Notes under the pieces: model-generated | Databases searched by the model: none | Seen by the model: the letters and a program-made list of their open reading frames with translations, nothing else | What the model was told of the DNA's origin: nothing | Translations under genes and position numbers: made by a program | In this document: positions 45,056 through 54,001 of the stretch, one piece after another | Position numbering within the stretch: position 1 is the stretch's first letter | Layout of the letters: each line of letters opens with the position of its first letter | DNA from: Tropicimonas sp033101155 | Lineage (GTDB): Bacteria; Pseudomonadota; Alphaproteobacteria; Rhodobacterales; Rhodobacteraceae | Direction of reading: 5' to 3' | Assembly: GCF_033101155.1 (NCBI RefSeq) | Contig: NZ_JAWMPX010000008.1 | Span: 141,529 to 205,528 of the forward strand | DNA length: 64,000 nt

Positions 45056-45957
45056 GCGACCGGGGCCGGATCGGGAGGATCTTGCCGGATCTCGGGCTCT
45101 TCAGATTTATTGGACATGGGGGCGGGGGGCGTGTCGAGGCGTTCGCTCTCGGCATTGATCAGCCCGCCCAGCAACACCACGAAGGCGCTGAGATAGAACC
45201 ACATCAGCATCGCGATAACCGCCCCGAGCGAACCGTAGACCTCATTGTAGTTGCTGAAATTCTCCAGATAGATCGAGAAGCCGACCGAGACGATGGCCCA
45301 GAGGCAGACCGCGAAGACGGAGCCGGGCGAGACGAGCGGGCTGCGCGCGTCGGGGCGGTTCGGTCCGAATCGGTAGAGCAGTCCGATGCCGAGCAGCACG
45401 ACACCGATGCCGACGAGCCAGCGCAGCGCATCGATCGCCAGCCCCGAATAGGGTCCGAGCGGCAGAAAGGCGAGCAGGACCGGCGCGACAACGACGCTGG
45501 CCATGGCAATCAATGCGACGGCGATGAGCATCAGTGTGAGCAACAGCGCCAGGATGGTACTCCAGAGCCCGCTCCGCGTCGGCACCTCGTAGACCGCGTT
45601 CAAGCCCCGGATCAGCGCCGCCGTCCCGGCCCGCGTGGCCCAGAGCGCGGCAGCGATGGAGAGGGCGGTGGCCCAGCCGAGCACTTCCTTGGGGCCGGAG
45701 GCGATGGCATTCACGCGGCTGGACAGAATGTCGTAGGCCTCCTCCGGCACCATTGGCTCATAGGCCGCAAGTTGGTCCGCGACGATCTCGGGATCGGCGA
45801 AGAAGCCCCAGAGCGTGACCACCGAGGTGATGGCCGGGAAGATGGCGAAGAGGCCGTAAAAGGCGACTCCGGCAGCAATCAGGCCGATATGGCGGCTGCC
45901 GATGCCGTCACCGACGGCACGCAGGAAGGAGAACGCTCTTCGAAAGCGGGATGGCAT
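45052..45957 (-). CDS. YihY/BrkB-family membrane protein (first copy)
   Basis: This 301-residue inner-membrane protein with about six segments matches the second copy closely in order and wording: AAGVAFYGLFAIFPAITSVV, ALIRGLNAVYEVPTRSG, YGSLGAVIAMLMWFYLSAFV, GGLINAESERLDT. It has an extra charged C-terminal tail. The ATG at 45957 follows no clear ribosome site, but it begins family homology; open frame upstream lacks it. It is divergent from gpsA. Confidence 0.9.
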   Translation of the reverse strand: MPSRFRRAFSFLRAVGDGIGSRHIGLIAAGVAFYGLFAIFPAITSVVTLWGFFADPEIVADQLAAYEPMVPEEAYDILSSRVNAIASGPKEVLGWATALSIAAALWATRAGTAALIRGLNAVYEVPTRSGLWSTILALLLTLMLIAVALIAMASVVVAPVLLAFLPLGPYSGLAIDALRWLVGIGVVLLGIGLLYRFGPNRPDARSPLVSPGSVFAVCLWAIVSVGFSIYLENFSNYNEVYGSLGAVIAMLMWFYLSAFVVLLGGLINAESERLDTPPAPMSNKSEEPEIRQDPPDPAPVA

Positions 45958-46126
45958 CGGATTGTTTCTCCGGTGGTTTTTCGTTGCTACCTTACCATCT
46001 GGACCGGGCGGGAAAAGCCGGGCATTGGAGCGATGTCTCAGTGGTTGCCTTCGGCGCCGAGAGCGGTAGATTCGCGCTCCGTTCGAGCGGCATGACCGCG
46101 CCGGGCGATCAGAGGAGGAGCCAGCC

Positions 46127-47230
46127 ATGTCCGAACCGATTGCGCGGGAGCGAAACACGGTGCCCCGGCCCTACGGGTCCATCGCGGTGATCGGCGCGGG
46201 TGCCTGGGGGACGGCGCTGGCCGCCGTAGCGCGGCGCGCGGGGCGCGAGGTCCGGCTCTGGGGGCGCAACGAGGAAGATATCGCCACGATCGCCAAGACG
46301 GGCTGCAACCTGCGCTATCTGCCCGGTGTGCAACTGCCCGAGGGGATTGCCGCGAGTTGCGATATGGAAGCGGTGCTAAAGGGCGCCGAGGCGGTGCTGA
46401 TCGTCACGCCCTCGGTGACCCTGCGCGATATCTGCCGGCAGATGGCGCCGTATCTCGCGGCGGACGCGCCGGTCGTACTCTGTGCCAAGGGGATCGAGAC
46501 TGGCTCCGGCAAGCTCCTGAGCGAGGTTGCGGGGGAGGAACTGCCCGGACATCATTTCGGCGCGCTGTCCGGCCCGACCTTCGCCAGCGAGACGGTTCGC
46601 AACTTTCCGACCGCCGTTACGCTGGCCTTTCCCTTTGCACAGGCGCATCGTCGCGAGCCACAGGCCGCACCCGCCTCGCGCATGGCGCTCTCGCTCGGCT
46701 CGGCCAGCTTCCGGCCGTATATCAGTGACGACCTTGTTGGCGTGGAGGTCGCGGGTGCGGTCAAGAACGTGGTCGCGATTGCCTGCGGGATGATGACTGG
46801 CGCGGGCTATGCGGAGAACACCCGGGCCGCGCTGATCACCTGGGGGATCGACGAGATGAAGGCGCTGGCCGAGATGCTCGGCGGACGGCGCGAGACCATC
46901 GCTGGGCTCTCGGGCGTCGGCGACCTGACGCTGACCTGTTCCTCCACAACGTCGCGGAACATGAGCTTCGGTGTCCAACTCGGTCGCGGGATCGATCGGC
47001 AGAATGTCTTCAATGGCAACAAGGTCGTGGTCGAAGGCGAGGTGAACGCGATTTCCGTCATCGACCTGGCTGACCGAATCGGTCTCGAAATGCCTGTCTG
47101 CCGGGCCGTCTATGACATCCTGCATGGCGGCGCGGAGCTCAGAGACACATTTGCCGCACTCTGGTCACGGCCGCTGACGGGCGAGAACAGGATCCTGAAT
47201 TTTGCATTGCAGCACCCCTCCGGGAGCTGA
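46127..47230 (+). CDS. gpsA: NAD(P)-dependent glycerol-3-phosphate dehydrogenase GpsA
   Basis: GpsA makes sn-glycerol-3-phosphate for phospholipids. In this 367-residue protein the dinucleotide loop is VIGAGAWGTALAAVARRAG, with catalytic Lys in VAGAVKNVVAIACG and the C-terminal GLSGVGDLTLTCSS and SRNMSFGVQLGRG. The protein is ~30 residues longer than typical, because of a 15-residue N-terminal lead and a loop around AQAHRREPQAAPAS. GAGGAGGAGCC precedes ATG 46127. Confidence 0.95.
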   Translation: MSEPIARERNTVPRPYGSIAVIGAGAWGTALAAVARRAGREVRLWGRNEEDIATIAKTGCNLRYLPGVQLPEGIAASCDMEAVLKGAEAVLIVTPSVTLRDICRQMAPYLAADAPVVLCAKGIETGSGKLLSEVAGEELPGHHFGALSGPTFASETVRNFPTAVTLAFPFAQAHRREPQAAPASRMALSLGSASFRPYISDDLVGVEVAGAVKNVVAIACGMMTGAGYAENTRAALITWGIDEMKALAEMLGGRRETIAGLSGVGDLTLTCSSTTSRNMSFGVQLGRGIDRQNVFNGNKVVVEGEVNAISVIDLADRIGLEMPVCRAVYDILHGGAELRDTFAALWSRPLTGENRILNFALQHPSGS

Positions 47231-47440
47231 TGGCACGCCTCTGCGTAATGTTTCGGAAGCGGGGCGGGCCGTTTGGGGTCAAGTCTTGCTTGACGGCTTT
47301 TGTTGCCTTGAACGAGATTTCGTGGCCATGAATGGTGCGTAAACATTGTTCAATCGATGAAAACCGGGTCTGCGCTGATCAAACGCATCGGATCAGGCGG
47401 CCCTGCGCTTGCTGCTGATGCTGCGTCGCAGTAATGCAAG

Positions 47441-47458
47441 TGCAACATCGACGTTGCA
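47441..47458 (+). promoter_or_regulatory. Near-perfect palindrome upstream of ackA
   Basis: TGCAACATCGACGTTGCA is palindromic except for one central pair and ends 47 bases before the ackA ATG. A further TGCAAG copy abuts it at 47435. It looks like a protein-binding site. TGCAA-rich sites are used by short-chain-acyl-CoA responsive regulators (RamB/ScfR type), so acetate control is a reasonable guess. Confidence 0.45.
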
Positions 47459-47505
47459 GTATTGGCCACGCCGAAACGGGTGAAATTGACGAAAGGAGTG
47501 GTCCG

Positions 47506-48657
47506 ATGTCCGCAATCCTGACCCTGAATGCCGGTTCCAGTTCGATCAAGTATTCTGTCTATCTGACGGGCGAAGGCGAGCCCGAGGAATTTGCCGTTGG
47601 CCAGATCGACGGGATCGGGCCGGACGCGAAACTGATCCTGAAATACAATGGCGAGAAGACCGAGACCGATCTCGGCAAGGCCAATCACACGGACGGGCTG
47701 AGGGCGGTCCTGACTGCGCTGAAACCGATCCTCGGCGATCACGAGGTGACCGGCGTGGGTCACCGGATCGTGCATGGCGGGCCGAATTTTTCCGCGCCGG
47801 TTGTGCTGGACGAAGAGAGCCTCGCGGAGTTGGAGGGGCTGAACAAGCTCGCCCCGCTGCACCAGCCGCACAATATCGCCGCGATCCGCGCCGCGATGGA
47901 GGCCTTCCCGGACGCAATCCAGGTCGGGTGTTTCGACACCGGGTTCCACCATGGTCACGACTTCGCCAATGACGCCTACGCGCTGCCGCTCGAGATGTAT
48001 GAGGAAGGTATCCGCCGCTACGGCTTCCACGGACTGAGCTACGATTACATCACCGGTTATCTCGCCAAGACCCATCCGGAGCTGGCCGACAAGAAGGTCG
48101 TGATCGCGCATCTGGGCAATGGTGCGTCGATGACCGCCGTGGTCGGGCGCCGGGCCATTGCCTCGACGCTGGGTTTCTCGGCGTTGGACGGGCTGCCGAT
48201 GGGCACTCGCTGCGGTCAGGTCGACCCGGGCATCCTGCTCTACCTGCTCGACAAGGGCATGACCAAGGAAGAGCTGACCAACCTGCTCTACAAGGAATCG
48301 GGGATGAAGGGGCTCTCCGGCATCACCCATGATATGCGCACGCTCAAGGAGTCGGACGACCCGCGCGCGAAGCAGGCGATGGAGTATTACATTGCCCGCG
48401 TGATCCGCGAGGTCGGCGCGCTGGCGGCGGCTGGTGGCGGTATTGATGCGCTGGTCTTCACCGGCGGGGTCGGGGAGAACTCGCCCGCGATCCGGAAGGG
48501 CGTGGCGGACGGTCTCGGCTTCCTCGGCATCTCGGTGGACGAAGAGGCCAATGAGCGCAGTGACGAGGAGATTGGCACCGGTTCGGTGAAGGTGCTTGTG
48601 GTCAAGACTGACGAGGAGCGCGTCATCGCCCGCGCCGTTTCGTCGAAGCTCGGCTGA
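47506..48657 (+). CDS. ackA: Acetate kinase AckA
   Basis: This 383-residue enzyme interconverts acetate + ATP and acetyl phosphate + ADP. Family stretches are ILTLNAGSSSIKYSVYL, GVGHRIVHGGPNF, GFHGLSYDYITG, VIAHLGNGASMTAV, DGLPMGTRCGQVDPG and LVFTGGVGENSPAIRK. AAAGGAGTGG precedes ATG 47506. No phosphotransacetylase or phosphoketolase gene adjoins it, so its acetyl phosphate source is encoded elsewhere. Confidence 0.97.
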   Translation: MSAILTLNAGSSSIKYSVYLTGEGEPEEFAVGQIDGIGPDAKLILKYNGEKTETDLGKANHTDGLRAVLTALKPILGDHEVTGVGHRIVHGGPNFSAPVVLDEESLAELEGLNKLAPLHQPHNIAAIRAAMEAFPDAIQVGCFDTGFHHGHDFANDAYALPLEMYEEGIRRYGFHGLSYDYITGYLAKTHPELADKKVVIAHLGNGASMTAVVGRRAIASTLGFSALDGLPMGTRCGQVDPGILLYLLDKGMTKEELTNLLYKESGMKGLSGITHDMRTLKESDDPRAKQAMEYYIARVIREVGALAAAGGGIDALVFTGGVGENSPAIRKGVADGLGFLGISVDEEANERSDEEIGTGSVKVLVVKTDEERVIARAVSSKLG

Positions 48658-48735
48658 GTCTCGGATACGATCTTGGATTGACAGCGGCGGACGGGCAGGG
48701 ATCAACTTCCGGTGGAACAGCCGGAGGCCCATTTG

Positions 48736-50322
48736 ATGAAGATCCCGTTTCCCGTAGTCATTTTTCTCGGCTTGCTGGCCTGGGGCTCTGGTGCCCTGGC
48801 CGGGGAGCGCGATGAGGCGATTGGCGCAGCGCTTGCCACGTCGCTCGCCGAAGGACGGCTGGCCGGGGCAAGCCTGGCAGAGCCTTCGGCGTTGCAACGC
48901 TTCTATGCCTTTCGTCAGAACGCGCCGGCCTGGGACGGCCAGGTCGACGCTCTGTTGCAGGCGGTGGACCGCGCCGTGGCTCAGGGCTACCGCCCCGAGG
49001 ACTTCAACCGCGCAGAGTTGGAAACAGCTAGGGCGGTCGCCGAAAGCGGAGATGCGGTGCAGGGCGCGGATTTTGACATCCTTGCGACCGATGCCGCCAT
49101 GCGCCTTGTCCATCACATGGCGTTTGGCAAGGTCGAACCGGAGTCCCTCGACACGGCCTGGAATTTCGACCGGCCGGTGATCGAACGGGACCCGTTGGAG
49201 GTCTTCGCGGAGTATGTTGCCGGAGAGGGCTTCGCGGCGCTGATGGAGCAGCTGGAAATCCGGAGCTTCCAATATCTTCAACTCGTCGATGCTCTGGCCC
49301 GTTATCGCGCCCTTGAAGCATCGGGCGGTTGGGAGGTGATCCCGGAGGGCGAGGTGCTCAAGCCCGGCATGACGGATGCGCGAGTCCCATCCCTGCGGGC
49401 CCGGCTCGCGGCAGAAGGGGCGGAGCAAGCGGCGCCTGGCGAGGAGCCGATGCTCTATGACGCGGCTTTGGAGGACGCCATCCGCGCATTCCAGCTGCGC
49501 CACGGGTTGACGCAGGATGGCGCGGTTGGCCCCAACACGCTGGCCTCACTCAACCAGCCCGTGTCCGACCGGATCGACAAGCTGCGGCTCAGCCTCGAGC
49601 GGACTCGCTGGTATAGTCGCGGGCTGGAAGAGGATTTTGTGCTGGTCAACATTGCCGGTGCGCAGACATTCGTCGTGCTGGACGGCAAGCCAGTCTGGGC
49701 GACGCGCTCGATCACCGGGTCGGAATACCGGCAGACGCCGGTCTTCGCCGATGAGATCAAGTATATGGAGGTCAATCCGACATGGTCCGTGCCGGCCTCG
49801 ATCTTCCGAAAGGACAAGCTGGCGCGGATCCGCAAGGATCCCGGCTACCTGGAGCGCAACAACTATGTCGTGCGCAACCGGGAGGGGACCGTCATCCCGG
49901 CGGCGTCGGTCAATTGGGGCGCGAAAAATCCCGGTGTCTCGCTGATGCAGTTGCCGGGGCCGGACAATGCGCTCGGTCGGATCAAGTTCATGTTTCCGAA
50001 CGATCACGCTGTCTATCTGCACGACACGAACAATCGGACGCTGTTCGACAAGGACGAACGGAACCTGAGCTCCGGTTGCGTGCGCATCGAAGATCCCTTT
50101 GTGTTGGCAGGGTTGCTGATGCAAGGCGATCCGTCCTGGACGCAGGCCCGGATGGAAGAGATCCTCGAGAGCGGGAAGACGACCCGGATCGACCTTCCGG
50201 AGCCCATGCCGGTCCTGCTGACTTATTGGACGGCCTGGGTCGAGGATGGTGAGGTGCAGTTCCGGGAGGACCCCTATGAACGCGATGCAGCGGTTCTTGC
50301 GGCGCTGAATGCTGCCTACTGA
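48736..50322 (+). CDS. L,D-transpeptidase of the YcbB type
   Basis: This 528-residue periplasmic enzyme cross-links peptidoglycan between meso-diaminopimelate residues. A signal peptide (IPFPVVIFLGLLAWGSGALA) is followed by the YcbB scaffold domain. A PG_binding_1 domain (~230-275: IRAFQLRHGLTQDGAVGPNTL) and the YkuD catalytic domain then follow, with VYLHDTNNRTLFDKDERN and the active-site Cys/Arg in LSSGCVRIEDPF. ATG 48736 has a GGAGG site; open frame upstream is not part of the protein. Confidence 0.93.
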   Translation: MKIPFPVVIFLGLLAWGSGALAGERDEAIGAALATSLAEGRLAGASLAEPSALQRFYAFRQNAPAWDGQVDALLQAVDRAVAQGYRPEDFNRAELETARAVAESGDAVQGADFDILATDAAMRLVHHMAFGKVEPESLDTAWNFDRPVIERDPLEVFAEYVAGEGFAALMEQLEIRSFQYLQLVDALARYRALEASGGWEVIPEGEVLKPGMTDARVPSLRARLAAEGAEQAAPGEEPMLYDAALEDAIRAFQLRHGLTQDGAVGPNTLASLNQPVSDRIDKLRLSLERTRWYSRGLEEDFVLVNIAGAQTFVVLDGKPVWATRSITGSEYRQTPVFADEIKYMEVNPTWSVPASIFRKDKLARIRKDPGYLERNNYVVRNREGTVIPAASVNWGAKNPGVSLMQLPGPDNALGRIKFMFPNDHAVYLHDTNNRTLFDKDERNLSSGCVRIEDPFVLAGLLMQGDPSWTQARMEEILESGKTTRIDLPEPMPVLLTYWTAWVEDGEVQFREDPYERDAAVLAALNAAY

Positions 50323-50672
50323 AATGCGTGATGCAACCTCTTGGAACGCGACGCGAAGTCCGCTGAGCAGCCCGACATGACCTGAACGCAAGCCAGACTG
50401 AAAAAGGGCGTCCGGTCCATGGGGGGACCGAACGCCCGTCTTCAAACTCTTCCCACTCACGAAGCGTCCGAAGGCTTAAATCGAACGGCACAAATACAAC
50501 GCACCTGGAACAGAAACTGGCTCACCGCTGAATAGGTTCGGGCACATCGTAGACGATGCGCCGGTCAAGGGGGGCTTTCAAGGTATTGAAAGGTCGTGGG
50601 TTTTAACAGTCTTGGTATCAGGGCAATCCAGTTGTTCAATGGAATTACCCTAACTGGCCGCTTCACGACACG
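50323..50672. other. 350-base convergent intergenic region
   Basis: Lies between convergent L,D-transpeptidase and LuxR-hydrolase genes. Apart from the hairpin at 50406-50437, I see no gene. The segment 50440-50570 was examined for a tRNA because of T-arm-like words, but no cloverleaf forms. Confidence 0.5.
50406..50437. terminator. Bidirectional hairpin terminator
   Basis: Arms GGGCGTCCGGTCC (50406-50418) and GGACCGAACGCCC (50425-50437) pair with one mismatch around a 6-base loop. Five A residues directly precede the left arm, giving a T5 tract for - strand transcripts; CTTCAAACTCTT follows on the + strand. It can end both the L,D-transpeptidase and the LuxR-hydrolase transcripts. Confidence 0.65.
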
Positions 50673-52457
50673 TCATACCCCAGTTGGGGTATATTCGCTC
50701 CGGGAGAGGTTTTTTTCGAGATCGTCCAGGGCGCTGCGCCAGTGGCGGAACAGGATGAGTTGTCCGCCATCCTCGAAAACCCGGAAGTCGATCCAGTCAT
50801 AGTCGCGGCGGAATTCGTCCAAGGTCGCCAGTGGGACTTGCGGGTCCTGCGTGCCATTGAGGAAGATGATCGGCATCTCCTCGCGCAGAGCATGCACCGC
50901 GTCCGACCAGTCCTCGGTCTTCTCGCCGAGCATCATGCGTGAGAAGGCGTCATGGGCTGAGCGGTCCTCCGTCAGCGCGACTTCAGAGCCTGTCACGATG
51001 GCCTCGAAGGCCTCGGCATCCTCGAAGGTCTCGATATCGGCCTGGCTGTTGCCATAGACGGCATGGATGAACCCGCGCTTGCCGATCTTGCGGGCAAGAT
51101 AGAACCCGGCCTTCACCATGAAAGGCTGCAGATGCGGCGTATATTTCGAGCCGGCAATGATGAACCGGTGCCATTTTTCCATGCGCTCAAACTGTTCGCG
51201 CCGCGTCATCGGCAGCACGCCGGCGGCGGCGACAAGCGCGGTGAAGCGGCCCGGATAGCGGTTTGCGAGCTTGACCGCGGCGTAGAAGTCGTCACCGGTC
51301 GTCAGGATCGGGCAGCGCTCTGCGCCCTCCGCGGCAAGAATCTGGCCGGCATCCTCGTAGAAGGTCTCGAAATAGTCCTGTCCGGGGGCGAGCATGGTCG
51401 ACATGCCGTAGCCCGCGCGAATGGGGACGATGATCTTCATCCCGCGCGCGGCGGCCTCCCGTTCCGCCGAGGCGGGCAAGCGGACGAGCCCGTAATCGCC
51501 AGGAAGGTAGAAGACCGGCGCGCCCTTGGGGTCGCCTAGGCAGAGATAGTCCAGGCGGCGCCCGTCCGGTGTGTCCAGCGTCTCGAACGGGCGCTCGTCC
51601 AGCGTGGCATAGCCGCGGGAGACGATGCGTGGCGCAAGTTCGACGTCGAGAGTGAGGTTGGACATGTCCATGATCGACAACGCCAGCCGTACAAGCTCGA
51701 CCTGGCTGCGCGTTTCGGTCTTGGACAGGATCGACTTGATCTGAGCCCGGACCGTGTCGATCGAGCGGCCACGCTGTTCGGCGATCTCCTTGACCGAACA
51801 GCATTCGACGAGCCTCTGGACCACGCTTGCCTCTGCGCCGGTCAGGTCGAAAGCGCGGCGCAGGATGTCCGAGAAGCCCTCCGGGCAGCTCACCTCGGAG
51901 GAGGCGGCGAGGATATGGCGCGCGCCATCGCCCAGCGTTGTCACTTGGAGCCGGAGGACGACGAAATGGCCGCGTTCGCGGGAACGCACGCGCAAGACGG
52001 CGGCGTTGTCCTTCTCTCCGGCAAAGACGGTGCGGGCGGCGGCAGTGATGGAACCGATATCGTCCGGGTTGATCGCAATTGTGGCCAATGCGACGCCTGC
52101 CGTGAGGTCGAGGGTCTGGAAGGCTGCCGGATTGGCCGCGTTCACCATCCCGGTCTCGTCGAAAAGGAAGGCGGCAACCTTGTCGAAAGGTGCCAGGGCC
52201 TGTGCCATCTGTGTCTTGGCGCTCGCGCTGTCGACCCGGTCGAGAAAAGCATCCGCGCGGCGAAAATGGCTGGAAATGGCGGGATCGTCCAGCAATCTGG
52301 GCGAACTGAAATCGGCCTGCTCGCGCAGGGGTTTGAGGGCTTCTTCCCAGATATCGACGAGCGATTCATAGCGCGACGGATCGAGCGCCACGTCATAGAG
52401 ACGCTCAATGGCTTCGTCGCGGGCATCGCCCGACAAATGGGAGGTCTCGCGTTTCAT
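50673..52457 (-). CDS. LuxR-type regulator fused to a catalytically dead alpha/beta-hydrolase domain
   Basis: This 594-residue cytoplasmic protein has a PAS-like region (~90-190), then a LuxR-type helix-turn-helix (~203-265, FDLTGAEASVVQRLVECC and KEIAEQRGRSIDTVRAQI). An alpha/beta-hydrolase fold (~285-590) closes it. Where hydrolases have G-x-S-x-G, this one reads G388-D-D-F-Y (ILTTGDDFYAAVKLA). Where the catalytic His should be, it has Gln (EDGGQLIL, Q566); only the Asp in NGTQDPQVP remains. It is thus likely a ligand-sensing domain controlling DNA binding, an inference. The gene is divergent from bioMNY. Confidence 0.85.
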   Translation of the reverse strand: MKRETSHLSGDARDEAIERLYDVALDPSRYESLVDIWEEALKPLREQADFSSPRLLDDPAISSHFRRADAFLDRVDSASAKTQMAQALAPFDKVAAFLFDETGMVNAANPAAFQTLDLTAGVALATIAINPDDIGSITAAARTVFAGEKDNAAVLRVRSRERGHFVVLRLQVTTLGDGARHILAASSEVSCPEGFSDILRRAFDLTGAEASVVQRLVECCSVKEIAEQRGRSIDTVRAQIKSILSKTETRSQVELVRLALSIMDMSNLTLDVELAPRIVSRGYATLDERPFETLDTPDGRRLDYLCLGDPKGAPVFYLPGDYGLVRLPASAEREAAARGMKIIVPIRAGYGMSTMLAPGQDYFETFYEDAGQILAAEGAERCPILTTGDDFYAAVKLANRYPGRFTALVAAAGVLPMTRREQFERMEKWHRFIIAGSKYTPHLQPFMVKAGFYLARKIGKRGFIHAVYGNSQADIETFEDAEAFEAIVTGSEVALTEDRSAHDAFSRMMLGEKTEDWSDAVHALREEMPIIFLNGTQDPQVPLATLDEFRRDYDWIDFRVFEDGGQLILFRHWRSALDDLEKNLSRSEYTPTGV

Positions 52458-52620
52458 GACGGTTCACTTGTGGGGATCTGCAATTGACCGTTCGGTAAAG
52501 AATAGCCGAAGGTAGCTGGCCATGCACCAGCAGAATACCTGACCTTAAGGCAAGGTGCTGGGACGAAAAGGGGGGGAAAGGGCTTCGACAAGCCCGCGGG
52601 CATCGTGTAAACGGCGCGCG
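52458..52620. promoter_or_regulatory. Divergent promoter region between the LuxR-hydrolase and bioM genes
   Basis: A 163-base space between two divergent starts must hold both promoters. I found no good match to the alphaproteobacterial BioR operator here. Confidence 0.5.
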
Positions 52621-53391
52621 ATGAAGCGAGCGGAAGAGATGCAAGGCGCGGGTCAACCGGTGCAGAATGGCGATCCGGAAGCGGTTTGCCTGTCGGGAAT
52701 CGGCTTGTCGCTCGCCGGGCGGGAGATCTTTTCCGGGCTTGACCTGTCGCTGTCGGAGCGGCGCATCGGTATCGTCGGGCGGAACGGCTCTGGCAAGAGC
52801 ACGTTGGCGCGGGTGATGACCGGGCTGCAAGCGCCGGATCGAGGCGAGGTCCGGGTGATGGGGGTCGATGTGGCGAAGGATCGCCGTGCCGCGATCCGTA
52901 CCATCGGCATCCTGTTCCAGAACCCCGATCATCAGATCATTTTCCCGACCGTTGGCGAAGAGCTTGCCTTCGGGCTGCGCCAGCAAGGGCGGAGCAAGGC
53001 GGACGCGCGCGACGCCGTGCGCGCCATGTTGGCGCGTTTTGGCAAGACGGCCTGGGAGGAGCGTTCGGTCGAGACGTTGAGCCAGGGACAGAAGCATCTC
53101 GTCTGCCTGATGGCGGTTCTGGTGCTGGAACCTGCGCTGATCGTCCTCGACGAGCCCTTTACCGGGCTCGATATCCCGACGACGCGTGCGTTGCAACGGC
53201 ACCTGGCTGAGCTGGCGCCGATCCTCATCCATATCACCCATGATATCACGGCACTGGACGGGTATGAGCGGGCGATCTGGATCGAGGCGGGCAGAGTGGC
53301 TCAAGACGGGCCGGCCGAGGCCGTGCTGGCAGAATATCTTGCAGCGATGGTGCGGGAGGATGCCGATGCTGGCGCTGGTCTCGCCGATTGA
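52621..53391 (+). CDS. bioM: Biotin transporter ATPase BioM
   Basis: This 256-residue ABC ATPase drives the BioMNY energy-coupling-factor transporter for biotin. It has Walker A GRNGSGKST, FQNPDHQIIFPTVGEELAFG (Q-loop, typical of ECF ATPases), signature LSQGQK, Walker B LIVLDEPFTGLD and the switch His in HITHDITAL. Assignment to biotin rests on adjacency to bioN and bioY. ATG 52621 is chosen, and ATG 52639 is a fair alternative. It overlaps bioN by 26 bases. Confidence 0.92.
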   Translation: MKRAEEMQGAGQPVQNGDPEAVCLSGIGLSLAGREIFSGLDLSLSERRIGIVGRNGSGKSTLARVMTGLQAPDRGEVRVMGVDVAKDRRAAIRTIGILFQNPDHQIIFPTVGEELAFGLRQQGRSKADARDAVRAMLARFGKTAWEERSVETLSQGQKHLVCLMAVLVLEPALIVLDEPFTGLDIPTTRALQRHLAELAPILIHITHDITALDGYERAIWIEAGRVAQDGPAEAVLAEYLAAMVREDADAGAGLAD

Positions 53392-53983
53392 TACCCCGTA
53401 TCACCGGCTTCCTGCAGGACTGAAGTTCGGTGCGCTGTCGCTGGCCACGGTCGCGCTGTTCCTGTTTGACATGGTCTGGATGCAGACTGCCGCGTTGCTG
53501 GGCGTGGTCGCGCTCTATCTCGTGATCGGCCTGGATTTCCTGCGGCAAGGGGCGGCGGCGCTTCGACCGCTCTGGCCCTTCCTGCTGCTGGTCGGCATCT
53601 GGCATTTCGTGTTGGGCGATCCGGCCGAGGGAGCGGTGGTCTGCCTGCGGCTGCTCTCGGCGGTGGCGCTGGCCAATCTGGTGACCATGACCACGCGGCT
53701 CGACGACGCCGTGGACCTGTTGATGTGGCTGCTCGCGCCGCTGCGCCGGCTTGGCGTGCAGACCGGGCTCATCGCTTTTTCCATCGCATTGGTGATCCGC
53801 TTCGTGCCGGTGATGTTGGACAATGCGCGGCGGCTGCTGGAGAGCTGGCGGGCGCGTTCGCATCGCCGTCCCGGCTGGCAGGTGATCGCGCCGATCTTTC
53901 TCGTCGCACTCGATGACGCGACGCGGGTCGCCGAAGCAATCCGTGCACGTGCCGACCTTTCTACCTATAACGCAGACGACTAA
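53366..53983 (+). CDS. bioN: Biotin ECF transporter transmembrane protein BioN
   Basis: This 205-residue T-component has four to five membrane segments and the coupling-helix Ala-Arg words SWRARSHRR and EAIRARADL that contact BioM. The ATG at 53366 has GGGAGG at a good distance; an ATG six bases earlier touches that site and is less likely. It links BioY to the ATPase. Confidence 0.9.
   Translation: MLALVSPIDTPYHRLPAGLKFGALSLATVALFLFDMVWMQTAALLGVVALYLVIGLDFLRQGAAALRPLWPFLLLVGIWHFVLGDPAEGAVVCLRLLSAVALANLVTMTTRLDDAVDLLMWLLAPLRRLGVQTGLIAFSIALVIRFVPVMLDNARRLLESWRARSHRRPGWQVIAPIFLVALDDATRVAEAIRARADLSTYNADD
53961..53970 (+). promoter_or_regulatory. Weak BioR-operator-like word upstream of bioY
   Basis: CTACCTATAA matches 8 of 10 positions of the BioR consensus TTATMKATAA, 31 bases before the bioY start and inside the end of bioN. 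The left half is degraded, so it may be chance. Confidence 0.2.
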
Positions 53984-54001
53984 TCGCGAACAGGAGTCCC
54001 C

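Noticed and set aside
47350..49503. A 717-codon - strand frame opposite ackA and the L,D-transpeptidase
   Set aside because: Covers two conserved genes antisense; no start signal or domain.
50440..50570. Possible tRNA between convergent genes
   Set aside because: A T-arm-like word is present, but no acceptor stem or anticodon arm can be paired.
50675..50692. Eight-base palindrome across the LuxR-hydrolase stop codon
   Set aside because: It encodes the last residues and lacks a T tract; too short a loop to be a convincing terminator, so left as chance.
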